A DNA stretch of 64,000 nt. It comes from Agelaius tricolor (Eukaryota > Chordata > Aves > Passeriformes > Icteridae). Position numbers and translations under genes: made by a program. Position 1 is the stretch's first letter, and every line of letters begins with the position of its first letter. This document shows positions 13,841-27,414 of the stretch, one piece after another. Under the pieces are notes generated by a model. The model saw only the letters and a program-made list of their open reading frames with translations, searched no databases and was not told where the DNA came from. The stretch spans positions 8,107,001 to 8,171,000 of the forward strand of contig JALJCS010000022.1 in the NCBI GenBank assembly GCA_023055355.1, in the 5' to 3' direction.

Positions 13841-16800
13841 GCTCCTTAAATGCAGACAGGAGTAAAAAAAAAAACCCAACAAAACAAAACCAAGAAGAAC
13901 CATTGTCAATCTAATTTTTTTCTCTCTTTATGGGATTTTGGGTACCAGATCCTGGCTCAAACACCTCTGAGTGTGTGAGTGTGGAGCAGCTCTGCGCTTC
14001 ATGGCTTCTCTGTGTGTTCAGGCACCACCTGGCCCCTGGGAAGCAGCAGCTTCAAGACTCCTTGGAGTTATATTTGACCCCTAAAGCATGTGGAAGGCTG
14101 AAAACAGGAGTGGAACAAGCCAGGCTGCCCAGAGCCCTGCTCCTCCTCCCTGTCATCTAGTTTATCCTGTGGTGGAGTGCTGTCAAACTCTTTAAAGAAT
14201 CCCCAAAAACCTCAAAAGATACTGCACAAGATGGCCACTGACATTTTTGAGTCTTGTATGGTGATGGCTCTGAGTAAAAAAGCTACATTGAAATAGATTA
14301 TGCTATAATTATATACAATATCATCTCACAAATTCATGTGTAACTCTATACCAGAATAACACACAGCATTACATTAAGAATTCAATATTGGAAACAAAAC
14401 AAAAGTGAGCACATTCTGAATTAGCATGGTGGTATCAGGATCTGATATTATGCCTTTGTTTAATACTGTAAATTAAACAGGAAATGTAGTTTAATTTTGT
14501 GCATGCTTGTAAATAAACAACATGTTGTAGATTTCATCATGCTCATTATATGGAAAATTACTCCAATTTTTTTTTTTTTTTGTTTCAAGAGTTTACGATA
14601 CCAAATCTGTTTATCTCAGTGATTTTTTTTTCTAAATGTAAAAAAAAAAAGCTTTCTGCATCCTAACATCCATATCTGTAATTCTGTGAGCATCCCTTTT
14701 GTTTACTGCACACAACATAGTTGTCACAAAGACATTTATGCTTGTGGAGTCTGAAGCATGAAGTCGTTCTAAATCTGTGCCCACAGGTAATAATTACTTC
14801 ACTCATTAACAGATCTCCCTAGTCTCTCATAAAACAGCTCTGAAAAGGTCTCTTGGGACAGAGTCAGGAAGTGTGTTTTATGATCATTAATATGGTACTA
14901 CCTTGGAAATACCTAGTCTAGCTGGTTTAGCCCCAAAGCTATGTTTGTTTGCACAAACCCAGCAGGTTGCAATGACAGGGAGTAGAGTAAAGCCAGCCCC
15001 AATGGGTCCTCCTCATCCTCTTCATGCTGAATCACATCGTATTCTTTGGCATCAGCAAGTCATTACTAAGAGAAAAGGACCTTACTAAAAGAAAGGGACA
15101 AAGCAAGGCTAAAAAATGAATAATTTATGTAGGGCATTCAACAGGATATGAGAAGCAAAAGATCAAAATGTAAAACCTTGTGGCAATTTTGTGTGTGCAT
15201 GTACTCAGGAAATTTTCAAATGATTGTCTTAGCTAAAAACAATCATTAAGATAATTTATTAATAAGAGTTCAGGGCTGACAGTCAAACATAACAGTAGTG
15301 TAAGGAGGCAGGACCTCACTGAAGTATGTACAGCTTGGTTTAACTCCACGAGCAAGAAATTTGGGTCTCTAGATCTGTTGTACTTCAGTTAAGTACTCCT
15401 TTAATAAATAATTGATCCATTTGTATGAAGATGGTTGGCATGCTAAAGGCAATGCTGCAGAATGAAAAATGCCCTGCAGGGAGATCTAGATGGTTAACCA
15501 AACTAGACAGCCACTTCACAGATTACTGAGTTTATAAAAAAATGTATGAGTTTGGATCAGTCTGCAATGGTATGAGAGAAGCACTAAACAAAATGTCCGG
15601 GGTCTGTAAAATCGGAGCCTGTCCTTTGTATCCCATGGGTACCAAAATTTGACACAAGTCAGTTACAATTTACCATTCATTCCTATAGAAAATCAAACTC
15701 AATAACCTCAAAAAGTTGATAGAATGGTGTTTATCACACAGCCTGAGGCGCTGTGGAAGGTCTACTGTCCTTTCAAGCTAGAGAGAGGAAAAATACTGGG
15801 CACACACACTGGGATTTTCTCAATGGGTCCAGGCTTCTTCTGGGACTTGGCCATGAAAAGTCCTAACAAAGCTTGTATGCCACCAAAGAATCTGAGGAAA
15901 ATTCAAGATAAAAAAGGCAGCTGTCTGCTATTGAAGGAAAGAAGGGTTGTCTTGCCCCAAAGTACTTACAGCACATGTCAAAACTGTCTTCCCCAGGTAC
16001 TGTTCCCACTTAGTGCATCAAAAAAAGACCTGTCAGTGTCATATCATCACTCAGAGATGCCACTCAAAGCTTTTTATTTTCTTTTTTTTTAAACAGACTT
16101 CATTTTAGACACCTCAATCAATTTCCCTGTTTTGGCTTTCCCCTTCAGGCCAAAGCATCCCGATTTCAGCACTAATTATTCTTATTACAAAAGTCCCTCA
16201 GGTCCTACTCAGACTGCTGTGCTTAGGGGTATGCTAAAGCCTAACTGGAAACATTCCCAGTGCCAAAGAATTTACAAGTAATTTAAGGCAGGATGCAACA
16301 AGTGGGTTTGTGAGACAGTAATTAAGGTGAGGGGATTGGAAAGGAAACCTATAGTGGCACTGAGTGGTCACACTGATTAGCTCCACACAGTGGTTTAGAC
16401 TCAGCTGCAATTTTTATTTTATTTTTTTTTTTAATGCTGAGGTATAAACAACTAAAATGGATACAGTTGTGATTTAGAGCTTAAGTGCTTAAAAAAAATC
16501 TGAAATGCGTGGTTTGCAAAATTTATCAGTTATGTGTGCCCAAGTATAGCTGAATTTTTCATTTTGGGAATTAGGACAGGTGGCTGAGGCTGGGAAAGCT
16601 CAAAGGGCTCTAGAACCACCAGATAAACTCTCAATAGAGCAGCAAAGCTCAGGCATTTTGTTAACAGCCCTGTGAGATACTTTTCTCTAATGGGTACTTT
16701 AGTGAAAGTTTGGAGCCATGAAAATACAGCCTAAACTGATAAAAGCCCTCCCAAAAACCAGCAGAGCTCAGTGACAAACACTATAAATCCCACTGGTATG

Positions 16801-18929
16801 GCCCCATCCAAAATTAAGTGCTTGATTTTCTGCCTCTGGGAGAAACTGGGGCCAAAACTTCTCCTGCCTTGTGTGGTGTAGCCCCAAGGCTTTGTCTGCT
16901 CAAGTGGTGTCACACACATCCTCTCCCAGGGGTAAATCCAGCCCTGCCAGGCAGGGAACTCATCTTTGGCCAATGTAAACTGGCACAGAGTCTGTGTAGT
17001 TGAGACCATCTGCAGATGTGCCAAAGGGAGACATTTACTCATTGCTTGCATGGGAATTGGGGTGGATGGTTCCACAGGCAGGGAAAATGAAGGGTGCTGA
17101 AGGAACATGTTTGCAATATTACAGTGCAGGGGAAATTAGGGCTTAAATTCGCTTTTCATTTTCAGAGGGAAGGTGGCTGATCCTGTGGCCATCAAGACAG
17201 GTTGTTTGGACATGATGAAAAACTGAGACAAGCTCTGAGGCAAAATGGCCCCGTGGAATCTCCTGAACCTAAGAAAAGTGATCTGCAAGAAGCTGGGAGA
17301 CGAAAACCATATTCATGTCTGCCACTCAACATAATTTAATGTAGCAAATAGCAAACACTCAGACTGAACATATGAGAGTAGAAACAGTGCAGGTATTAAT
17401 ATATCTGCTCTTCCCACAGATTGGCAAGCGGCCTAAATCCACTGCTACCTGAAATTATGCCAACCTGTTCAGCACATCTGAATTTAAAACTAATCTCTTA
17501 TTTACAATCAAAGCATCTACAAAGCTGGTGCTTGTAATGGGTTTTATTATACTGCATTAAAGATTGTTGTTGAAATTTGCATTTCCAATGACCAATTAGT
17601 ATATTTATTTATTAGAATTTAGCCATGCTATTTCTAGTAAATGAAATGTAGTGCGTAAGAACATAAATAGGATTATTAGCTACATTCCTCCCTTTCCTCT
17701 CCTGTGGACTTCATTATTTTTGCACAGATGCCAGGATTTTCTTCTCAGTGAAAAATTAAGATTGCGTGAAGGCTTGCCCACTCTCAAAAGCTGTGATGAC
17801 ATTCAGTGTGATTGCAAGTTATACCACATTAAAAAAGACGTTTCTCTGAAAGCAGTGGTTAAAACCCAGACGCCTACATTTATTTACATTTGCAATGCTT
17901 GTGCCATGTGTATAGCATACAGTGAACTGCTAACTTTTGGAATGAAAATAACTTGTGTCTGTGTTAAATGTCACAGGAAATTGTAGCACTGATTAATAAG
18001 TAAAGAATACATAATTAGAAAAAAAAGTTGCTTCTTGTAAAACTGCTGCGTGTGTTTAAATTCTCATTCATTTTTTTTTTTTCCCCAGGAATGAGCAGAT
18101 TTAAATAAATAGAGGGATCACGTAATGAAATTTGCTCTCCCCTTTAATGTGAGTGTTCAGGTTTCAGGATAACATTGTTCCTTAACAATTTATTTAAAAC
18201 AGGAGGCAGAATATTTCCATTGTTTCCTGGTTTCTTAAGCTTCCAAACACAAAGAAAAAAATAGTTTCTTTGCCTCAGAATTACAGCTAATATGAATTAA
18301 ACAACAGCTTAAATGACTAGAGAGTAAAGTTTTTAATTAAAACTATGGCAAGAATTTCTTAATATTTCCCTCAGTTAGAGGTCTGCAAATAACAAAAATT
18401 GGGGTAACGAATGAAAGGGAGAAAATTCCCATCCAGATTGGGAAGTCCTTGAAATTCAGGACCTTTGTTTCAGCTCCTGGTTCCTCTTGCCTCTCATAGC
18501 ATCTCCTTCCCAGGTGCTTTACACATGAGGGTGTTGGTTTGCTTTTCAAACACAAATAAAATATAACAAAATGCAGATATAAGACTAAGGAAATGCTTTT
18601 CTCAGATTGACATACTAAGACCAATGAAATGACCAAAAGCTAAAAAAAATCCCCCCACATCTTGTGGTTATTTGAGAGCTTTGATGCTCTTTGATGCTTT
18701 CTCTTAATAAAGCCTTCAAATCAAGGGGACCTATTCCAGGGTAAGTTCTTCATCTGACAAAAGCTTTTTGAACCTTCAGTATTTTGTCGTTCCTTACACA
18801 TAGAGAATCTGAAGAACCATTATTTACATAAATTGATCTGTAATGTACCTGTAATGAACCATTTTAATTAAAAATGGTTAAACTGGTTGTTAAAATAATG
18901 GAGAAAATGGTACACCTCTATGTACTTAC
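13841..18929. other. Unique AT-rich region, no gene recognised
   Basis: About 5 kb with poly-A and poly-T runs (about 13865-13877, 14568-14582) and small open frames of up to 125 codons without recognisable motifs. Near 17.54-17.64 kb an AT-rich stretch with TTTGCAT and ATTAG motifs resembles vertebrate conserved non-coding DNA, but this cannot be tested here. A small palindrome centred on AATTA lies at 18857-18879. No other structure was seen. Confidence 0.55.
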
Positions 18930-20290
18930 CATTTGAGATGACTGAGATTGCTTTTTGGCAGAGGGAAAGTGAAGCTTTGATAGGACAGATTAAAATAGAG
19001 TTCTCTTTTTACATCTATTTCATAATTACAGTGTATATTCACTAGCACTGTACTGAACACCAGCTTCACAGAAGTCCACAACTGTGAATGGCATCAAGAA
19101 TATCATGTACTCTGCAAGCCAGGGTTCTCTTTCTTCATTTTTTGTTGTATTCAGGTAAGAGGGTCTTGCTTGAACTCAAGCACCAGGTCACCTTTGCTGG
19201 ATAATTCAAGCAGTTTGTTGTTTCTCTGCAGCAGCCAGGTTACAACCAGAGCAGCACTTCCATTTCTTATCTAGTCACCCCCTGTGCTCACTTCAAGGAA
19301 GTATTAGAGAAAATGACATTTGAACACTATGAAGGGCTCCTCTGCTTCACTTCCTGCTTCACTATGAGCCAAAAAATGCTGAACGACAATCCTTATTTAA
19401 ATTCAAACCCGAATTTTTTTGATATCTCAATTGTAGCATGAATATTCAAAGCCATTAGTCTCTTTGCTTGCAAATGTAACTTGAAATCGTTTAGGAATGA
19501 AAACAACCAGACAGAAAACAATTCAGCAAAGCCATGCTTAGATTTCAAGCCGATGTTCAAATGGATCATCATGAAAGAACTTTTGGAGTTCAAAGCCCTA
19601 AGTAAGTACTTTGCTCTTTGACAACCATTGCTCACAAGTTTGCCAATCATTTCATTACACAGATCTGAAAATAGACATGACTCTACTGGTTTAGCTCTGA
19701 TACAATCATCCAGGATGCTTTTCATGCTGGCTGCTAGAGCTTCCCAGTGACTACTGTGATGTTTGCAGTGGTCATTAGGAGCTGCTTTGAAGAGGTGTCC
19801 CATCCAGTGAGCAAAGCTCCTGTCATTCAGTGTGCACCATCCCTGAAAGACTTCATGTGCTCTCCACACCTCACACAATTCCTTTGTAACTTCCAGTGCT
19901 TGGACCAGTTTCAAGCTGACCACTTCCAGCGTGGTGAGCAGTGATGGAGCAGAACATCTTCCAGCACTCCCCTTCCAAACGCTCACCACCCCTACAGGCA
20001 TGTTGGTGACAGCAACAGGGACAGTAGACTTGTCTCACTGCAAGCCAGAGGCTTGTTTTGAACATTTTGAACTATTTTCTGAATCCAGCACGTGTGGTGG
20101 TGTCTGCAGGGGGTGTTATATCACATTTCTTGTCTGACTTCTTGCTGAGTTTTGCTGACAGTCTTTTTTTCCTTGCAGGTACAAACAAATCTTCTGTGAC
20201 AAAGCAAAACTTTCTGGCTTCAGCAACGTAGTAACTCAAATAAAAAGACACTTTAAAGATTACAGCATCCACTTAACTGGCCAAATAGAT
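18930..20290 (-). pseudogene. hAT-superfamily transposase-derived gene relic (ZBED/FAM200/SCAND3-like), frameshifted
   Basis: Read 5' to 3' on the minus strand, blocks of a hAT transposase-like protein appear in family order but in different frames. At about 20140-20251 is V-S-x-Y-V-A-x-A-R-K ... E-D-L-x-x-P-A-R-K, matching the segment after the BED finger. The 202-codon open frame 19393-20001 carries, at residues 86-118, W-E-A-L-A ... K-P-V-E-S-x-L-F-S-D-L-C-N-E-M, matching the 'EALA ... RPLxSRLFSxLCEEM' block of ZBED5/FAM200/SCAND3-type proteins, and a 'LxLQxK' block near residues 174-180. At 19154-19240 is L-L-E-L-S-S-K-G-D-L-V-L-E-F-K. At 19035-19097 is L-M-P-F ... C-E-A-G, the hAT C-terminal dimerisation signature. 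Then comes an I-D-V-K-R-E-L block just beyond. I found no BED zinc finger and no introns. The frameshifts and stops mean no full-length product. It could be a retrocopy of a domesticated host gene or an old transposon copy; no terminal inverted repeats were identified. Confidence 0.68.
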
Positions 20291-21518
20291 AATTTCCTTT
20301 TTCATTGTCGGCTCAATGACTTAATGCTTTTTACTCTTTGAAATGATTCAAGCTAGTAAAGATGATCATCAGATTATAAGAAGAGTTTGTAAAACAAGAG
20401 ACAACTTAACCTGAATTAATTCTCACCTGAACTTGTGTTGTGTAAGTACAGTCTCTTTTTCAGGTCTGTTACAGGTTTGTTTTAATCTTTCTTTTGGGAC
20501 AACAAGTTATATAGACATCATCTCCCTATCTACATTTATTATGTGTGTCAATTTATTATTTCTGAATGATACAAATGTGTTTCTTTTGCTTTGCAACTGT
20601 GTTTGAGCTCATGCTTCACATTATCTGTCTAAAGTTATAGCCCCAGTGCCATGCTTGAAAGAGCAGCCAGTCTGGAAGAGGAAACATGTAACTGGTGGCA
20701 AAATGATAATATTACTGTAAAATTTCTGCAGTGGCAAATACAGCATCAGCGCTGAGGGAATATCCTGTTCCTCCCCATGCCCTGTTGATGCCAGTCAGAA
20801 AACAGCACAAATGAGCAGAATTAACAGAATTTAAATGCTATAAACACCCAGATGCTCCATATGCATCTGAGCCTGGAAATGAGAGGACAGCAACACAAGT
20901 GGGCAGCTGCTAATGCATCTGGCCTTGTTTGTTTGCCTTTCCACCCCACTGAGAATCTGATGCAGCTTTTGGAAGTATCTGGAAGCTTTCAGGCCAAGCC
21001 TTGTGAGCAGCTCAGGAGCTTGCCAGTGCCATAGGGTTTTGTTAGATGGGGAGTCCCTTGTAGGACTCCATCCTGAGCTCTCTCTATGGAAAGTTCATTT
21101 CCTGGTCACCCTTCTCAGCCCCCTTGGCAGGGGCTTAGATCCTTTTCAGCAGGGATGAAGGAGCTGGTTGTGAAGAATGGAGAAATGTTAGAGGACGTCT
21201 CTGAAGGTTCTGATCTACCAAGCCCTCTGATGGTTCCCATTCCAAACCAAGCTCCTTTCCTCCCTGAAATTTCCTGACAACCCCTCTGTTAGCAGGGAGC
21301 TTGTGGAGAGCTGACTGGAGATTTTCCTGGTGGTAAGGACAGGAATACTTGTGTGGATCCTGCATGGTTCCTTCCCATGCTGCATTCACAAAATATCACA
21401 TCTGCTTCTGGGCTTGCTGTGGGCAAGGAACTCCAGAGATTTCATTTCCATTGACCAGTAAAATGAGAAAATTCATGGGTTGAGATAAGAACAGTTCAGT
21501 ATCTGAAATAAAATGACA

Positions 21519-21600
21519 GCAATAACACCACCACCACTAATAATAACAGTAACAATCAATAACAATAATAATAACAACAATAAAAAAATAATAATAAAGA
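21519..21600. repeat. (AAT/AAC/ACC)n trinucleotide microsatellite
   Basis: An imperfect array built from ACC, AAT and AAC triplets, ending in an A7 run and further AAT units. The interruptions suggest an old, decaying locus. Confidence 0.85.
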
Positions 21601-22800
21601 ATCAAAATTACTGAGTCTGCTGTAATTTCAAAGGTTGGGACACTCATTTTAAACTTTCTAATTCTGAACCATAGTTCTGGACTGCAGCAGTCAAATTTCT
21701 GGTGAGTTAATAAAAATTCATTAAAAATATTACTGCCACCTTATTTGTCCTTAAGCCAAGCATGGACCTTGTATTCAAACACATGGGAAATATGGAGATG
21801 TTTGTTTCTCACTGGGATGTGTATCTTGAATCCCATGACATTTTTGCCAATACTTTGATGAAATAAAATTATTATATAATTATGTAAATAAATATTACAT
21901 ACATTTAATCTAGGTACTATATAAATTTTGAATTTTTTTTATCCTTGTTAACACTGTGGTCATGACTGAAAACCAAATAAAAAATCACGCTGGGCCTTGT
22001 TCAAAGACAGAGGAGCTGTAAGTCCTGCTCCAAAGAATTTACAAACATATTAAATTCAAGGTAGTCAAGAAAACCAGGTTCTCTGTATTAACATTTACAA
22101 ATAATTGTATGACATTTTGTCGACTGTGTTTCTGTATTTTGTAAAATTTTGCTGGTTCACCATCAGGTTTCATGGACAGAGCTGCTGACTTATTCCATTT
22201 CAAAGCAGGTTATTTCCCATGTTTTCCTGGTTTGAGGTGAGCTATAATAGTCCATAAATCTCCAACTTTCCTGGTTTTTTATGAGGGGCAGAAATCACAA
22301 TGAGACTTCCTCGACTTCATAAACAATTACTGGATTTTTAAAGCCCTGTTCATTTGTAGGGGTTCTTCACATTTTTCTAATCATCCAATTCCAGTTAATA
22401 AATTGTGTCAGTGCAGAGAATAGTTCTTCCATATGAATTAGAAAAGGAGCGAATAATTTCTTTCTCAGCAATCTACCAAAAATCTTGTTGGAGTCTCTTG
22501 GTAGAACAGACTTCACTTTTCTGTTCCTATTTCTTCTTTTTAAGTCAAATTTTTGGACAGCATTTTATATCTTTAGGACTGTGTGAACTTTCAAGAAACT
22601 AATTTATTTAGCTATGCCTGTTACTCATCCTACATAGAGAGATAATTTGTGGTGAATTCAGAAGGAGCTCCAAACAGAAATCCCAACTCTAAACTCAGAG
22701 GAAAATTTAAATCTGTCTTCTGCAGCTGCATGACAAAGACTGTGAAACTATAACTATAGAATATATCAAAATATCTGCATCTAGGTCAAGACTTGACACC

Positions 22801-22827
22801 TTAAAATAAGGTTCCTCCTTATTTTAA
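22801..22827. repeat. Perfect short inverted repeat (11-bp arms)
   Basis: The arms ttaaaataagg and ccttattttaa are exact reverse complements separated by ttcct. No TIR-flanked element or target duplication is evident around it. Confidence 0.8.
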
Positions 22828-23827
22828 TCAATCTTCATGGAAATTCAGATGTTTTCTACAAAAACTCTTGCTGATATATATTCTTACACGAATTTCTAGA
22901 GTTCTTTAATTTCCAGTATAAATTCCAGTGCCTCAGATCTTTGGATTGAAGGTAGCAATGCTCTTGTATGATCCCATGTTTATGGTTTATAAGTTGTATT
23001 TCCTTTTGTAGAGAAACCCAACAAAGAAGTATTAGAATTAGAGTGGCTGCTTTAATAGCTATAGTGTGGTACAGGTGTCTGCCATAAAATATTTTATTTT
23101 TTTTTTAGCAGATGTTTGGAAAAATACTTTCTGGGGAAAAACAAGACATGAGAAAGCCTAACTAGTAGGGTTATGTGTGAATTTGTTATTCCTATCCAGC
23201 ACACTCAAACATTTTTTTTTTGTTGGGGTTTCTTCCCCCCTAAATGTGATTTTTTAAATGTCAGGTTTTCTTTCCTTTTTCTTAAAACATGGCCTTTAAA
23301 TTTCATCCTTTTACTCTGAATGCCTCAACTGTGTCTTAGTGCCTAATCATGCTGAGGCAGTGCCATTTCTGGAGTCCTTTGAATCTCACCTGGCATAATT
23401 TGCTACAGATAAATAAATGACAGCAATTTACACCAGCTAAGAATTTTAATCAAGATTTGTTGCTTTCTGTTATTTAAGATAAAATCCAAACTTTCATTCA
23501 TACATGCAAAATCAAGGAGTTTGGAAGAGTGGTATTTATGCCATCCATTAATTGCCTCTACCAAACAACAGAATAGATGCCATTCAGTTGGTAAATACAC
23601 ATGAAATCCTCTGGGCTGTCAGAATGGCTGCAAGTTGTACAACTCATTTCATGTACATAAGTGTGCATAGCTCCTTATTTTGTTATTTTTGGGTGCTAAT
23701 GATGTGCAGGTGCTAAAATTCCACCTATGATGAGTAATTCAGCAGTTTCCACAGCAAGAGTTTTTCAGCCCTACCACTGTTGGGAGTTCCTTTGCATTGT
23801 CCCTTCACTGTTTACAGTCTAAAATAC

Positions 23828-23854
23828 TTTTTTTTTTTTTTTTTTTTTTTTTTT
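23828..23854. repeat. T27 homopolymer
   Basis: An uninterrupted run of 27 T. It could be the reverse-strand poly-A tail of a retrocopy, but no processed gene sequence is seen on the left (minus-strand upstream) side. Length is prone to sequencing error. Confidence 0.9.
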
Positions 23855-26800
23855 GGGTAAAATTTATCTCTGGAAATTTGCATTCTCAGCTGATTTTGAG
23901 TGGCCAGCAGCTCTTCTTTGAGATATCCCTTTGACCTCCTTCTGACAAGCCTGGCACTGTAAGTACCACAATTCCCTCAGGATTGCAACTTCCCATGGCA
24001 GCCATAGCTAAGCCCTGGCTGTGTGTGATCAATGTCCTGGGCCTGCTCAGAGAGCACCATGGTATTAAGCAAAGATAATATTTCCACCAGTCAGCTCTAC
24101 AAGAAAAACTCTGCAGGATTACTCAAATTTATGAGCCTTTGTAAAATGTGTTTTTGTAAGTATTTATTTTTTAGGGGTTTGACTGTATAGTAGTTCTATT
24201 GTAATCATATAGATAAACATATATAATTAATCAGCTGCTATCATTTTCAGTTTTACACCTGCAAAGAGTTGCAGTGACGAAGCCATGAATGAAAGATTGT
24301 AAGATTCTTGTATATAACTTTTACAAAAGGATTTTTAATGAACCCCTTGAATAAATTTTAGACAACAGTGCGTGCCAGTGCCATGTCTGCTGGCAGGTTG
24401 ATCTACAATATCCAAAGAATTTGGGAACAGAAAAAATCCCTTAGGCATGTGAGCCCCAAATTATAAAATAATTTTGCTTCAGATGTAAAAGCCAGATTAA
24501 CTCATGGCAGCTGGCTTGTAAATGTATTAAATGGACAGAGGCATAGTGAACGTCCTTCAAGATGAATTTCTTGTCATCTTTTCTTGTGAAAAGAGGTTTA
24601 TCCCATCCCTTCAAAATCTGTAGGGTATCCTATTTTTTTAGTCTCAAAAATATATTTGGTTTTCTTTGAAGATGAATAAAACTGAGATGCTATTATATTC
24701 AGTTCCTACTTTGCAGCATCCAGAAATTCCTTTGCTATTAATATGCCAGAGAAACAGATTTCTTTGATTTTTTTCAGTTTAGAAGATCAAAAGCTGTCAG
24801 AAATTGTTTCAAAAGAAAAATAAATCTTTGAGAAGTTGGATTTGAAATAATGAGTCTCCAGCATGTTGCATATACAGTACTTAGAACTGTTTAATGGAAG
24901 ATGCTGTTATAATTGTGGGGTTTGCCTCTTTACAAGTATCACTCACTTAAAAGATATTTCAGCATTAGTTTTGCTTTTTCCTAAAGTAATTATTAGAGAA
25001 TTGGATATTAATGGCATTCTTTTCCTGTAACTTCTTGCAAATAGTCAGGTAAGAGAAAAAAGCAGCACACTTTCAGACTGAGAGGAAAAAGTCTTAAAAC
25101 CAGTTTGGGAGTTTTCACAGACTTTTGTATTAATGTAAAATCTTTTCATTATTCTATTTGTATTTAGGGAACCTGATCATGACCCAGAAAGGGAATAACC
25201 ATTTTGTGGTTGCTGGAATTGCTCTGGGAGCACCTGTGTGGTTCAGGGATGGTCATCCTTGTATTAACCACCCCCCAGACAGGACTGCAGCAGCTCAGGT
25301 GTGCTCAGAAAGGCCTTGTTGTGCCCCAGAATTAAAACCTGGGAGCCTGGGTCTGTGTTATCATCATCAAGAGACTGAGACTGATTGGTTTGTGTCCATA
25401 ACATCAAGAACCACGGTGTGAAAATATCTCTGCTGTAAGGGCTGAAAGATTAGGTAGTAGAAAAGGAGCTGAAACAAGGAGATAAAATATTGATAAACAC
25501 CAGGCCCATGTGGAAACAGCCCTGAATGCTCACTGCCTGCCCTGCAGCTGAAGATGAAGATGTCATTTCAACTTTTTCATCAGTAGAGCTCCAAATCAAT
25601 TCTACCCCTACAACCCACCTCAATTATTCTACATTTGTAACAGCCTATTTGGAACAATGTTCACCAGTTCATCAGTGAAAAACTGTCTAATGATTGGGCT
25701 GGCAGATAAATAAGTCAAACAGGCTTTTTTGGAAGGGGAGTGAGTACACTTTTACTTCCAAATTAAAATCTTTAGTGCTGTAGAAAGCAGTTGCTATTTA
25801 AACTGCCAATAATGTTTAACATGAATTTACTCACCACTGCCTATCCTCACACTGTATAATTTATAACACTAAGCCCTTTCAATACTCCAAAATGCCAGAT
25901 AAACTTTTCTCATTTGCTCTTAATTTGGTCACGCAGGATAATACCAACATCTGAAGGCTCTTTAAACTGCTTTTTAAAATGCATTCCTGAAAGCACCACC
26001 AATGCCACCTCTGCTCCTTGTCATCTTCCATAATTATTTCCAATCCAAAGCGGTCCTTAATGCGCTTATTAATCTGGCATTCTCCTCAGTGTGAAGCACA
26101 TTCAGCTCTATTAATTTTTAAAAACCCTTTTTTATGGTGGACTGCAGATGCTTGGCTATTACTGAAAAGCTATTAGAAGTTAACACCTTTCTCTCCCCAG
26201 GGACTGGCATCATCCTATGCTTCCAAATGCCACCCTATTTTACATTATCAGCTGCTAAGACTGAGTATTAGAGACTTTTTTTTTCTTTTTACTTCTGAAC
26301 TGTTAATGCTATTATTAGCTAATGGCAGAGTTCTGTACAGAGTATAGATACATATACTCTCTCAATGTCTACAGCAGATGGGGTTTTATTTATCTGCCTT
26401 TGAACAATGAGACTTTTCATTCCTCTCATCCACGAGAAGAAAACTCACATGTAAACAAACCACTAATCTGATAGCCAGGGATTGAGATTATTTTTGCCTT
26501 TTCTCAACTTGGATGTTATGATCAGGTGAATATTTAGTAGAAAAATGTGAAAGTAACAAAGTCATCATCCATCAAGCCTCAAAAGGGAGCTCTTTCCCTT
26601 TTGGAGAATATCAATGTCTTTGTGAAACACCAACACCCCTTGTATGAATGGAAGCAAGAAGTTCTGAAAAAATATTAAAAAATGCCATTTCTGAGCTGGT
26701 AACAACTCAGAATTGAGATTATTGGTATTCTGGTATTAAAATTGATAGGGTTTTGAATTTTTTGAAAGAATTTTAAATCCCAGCTACTCATTTCAGGATC

Positions 26801-27369
26801 TGCTGTTGTCAGTCTCAGCCAGAGGCTCTTCTATTCATGGTTACCATGAGTTTTTAAGAATCAAACCACTGAGGTTTGATTCTCACACAATGGAGAGTGA
26901 GTTTGTGTCTGTTTGCAGCATTTTCAGTGAAATTCATCCTCCTGCTAATTTTCACTCAGGATATCAGCTTTTATCTGAGTAATGACAAGGAGGAGAAATC
27001 AGCATTGGCTCTTCTGACCATTTTGAGCTGTGATGACTGAAGACAACAAACTAAGATATCATGATTGGAAATGCTCAGATTGTGCTTAATGAATCTAAAG
27101 TTCTATCAAAGAAAATACTACAGAGATCATCATACAGACACACTAGTAAATTTTCTGTATTAAATTTAGTAAAAATCTATATTCAAAATGCTTCAAAGAT
27201 ATGGAACAATTGTCTCCAGAGAAAGTTTGGCAGCAACAAAAAATTTAGGTCTAACCTGCCATGAAGAGATTCAGGAGCCAGAACATGAACCTGGATATTT
27301 GCACAGCAATTATTGGGGTTTCCTGTCTCAAGGTTAAGGCATGGCAAAGGCTGGAGGGAAGTCATTTCC

Positions 27370-27414
27370 AAAATTCTGGCAAGTATTGTGAAGGGAATTT
27401 CTTGCCAGAATTCT
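27370..27414. repeat. Perfect inverted repeat (12-bp arms, 17-nt loop)
   Basis: aattctggcaag at 27372-27383 is exactly complementary to cttgccagaatt at 27401-27412, with one further pair outside a mismatch. It would fold into a compact hairpin on either strand. The stem is short for a microRNA precursor. Confidence 0.75.

Noticed and set aside
20179..20341. Plus-strand candidate last exon: strong pyrimidine tract and cag acceptor (tctttttttccttgcag) followed by 53 open codons.
   Set aside because: The same DNA on the minus strand encodes the hAT block with V-A-x-A-R-K and E-D-L-x-x-P-A, which better explains the open frame. There is no partner donor and no nearby AATAAA, and 53 open codons are common by chance.
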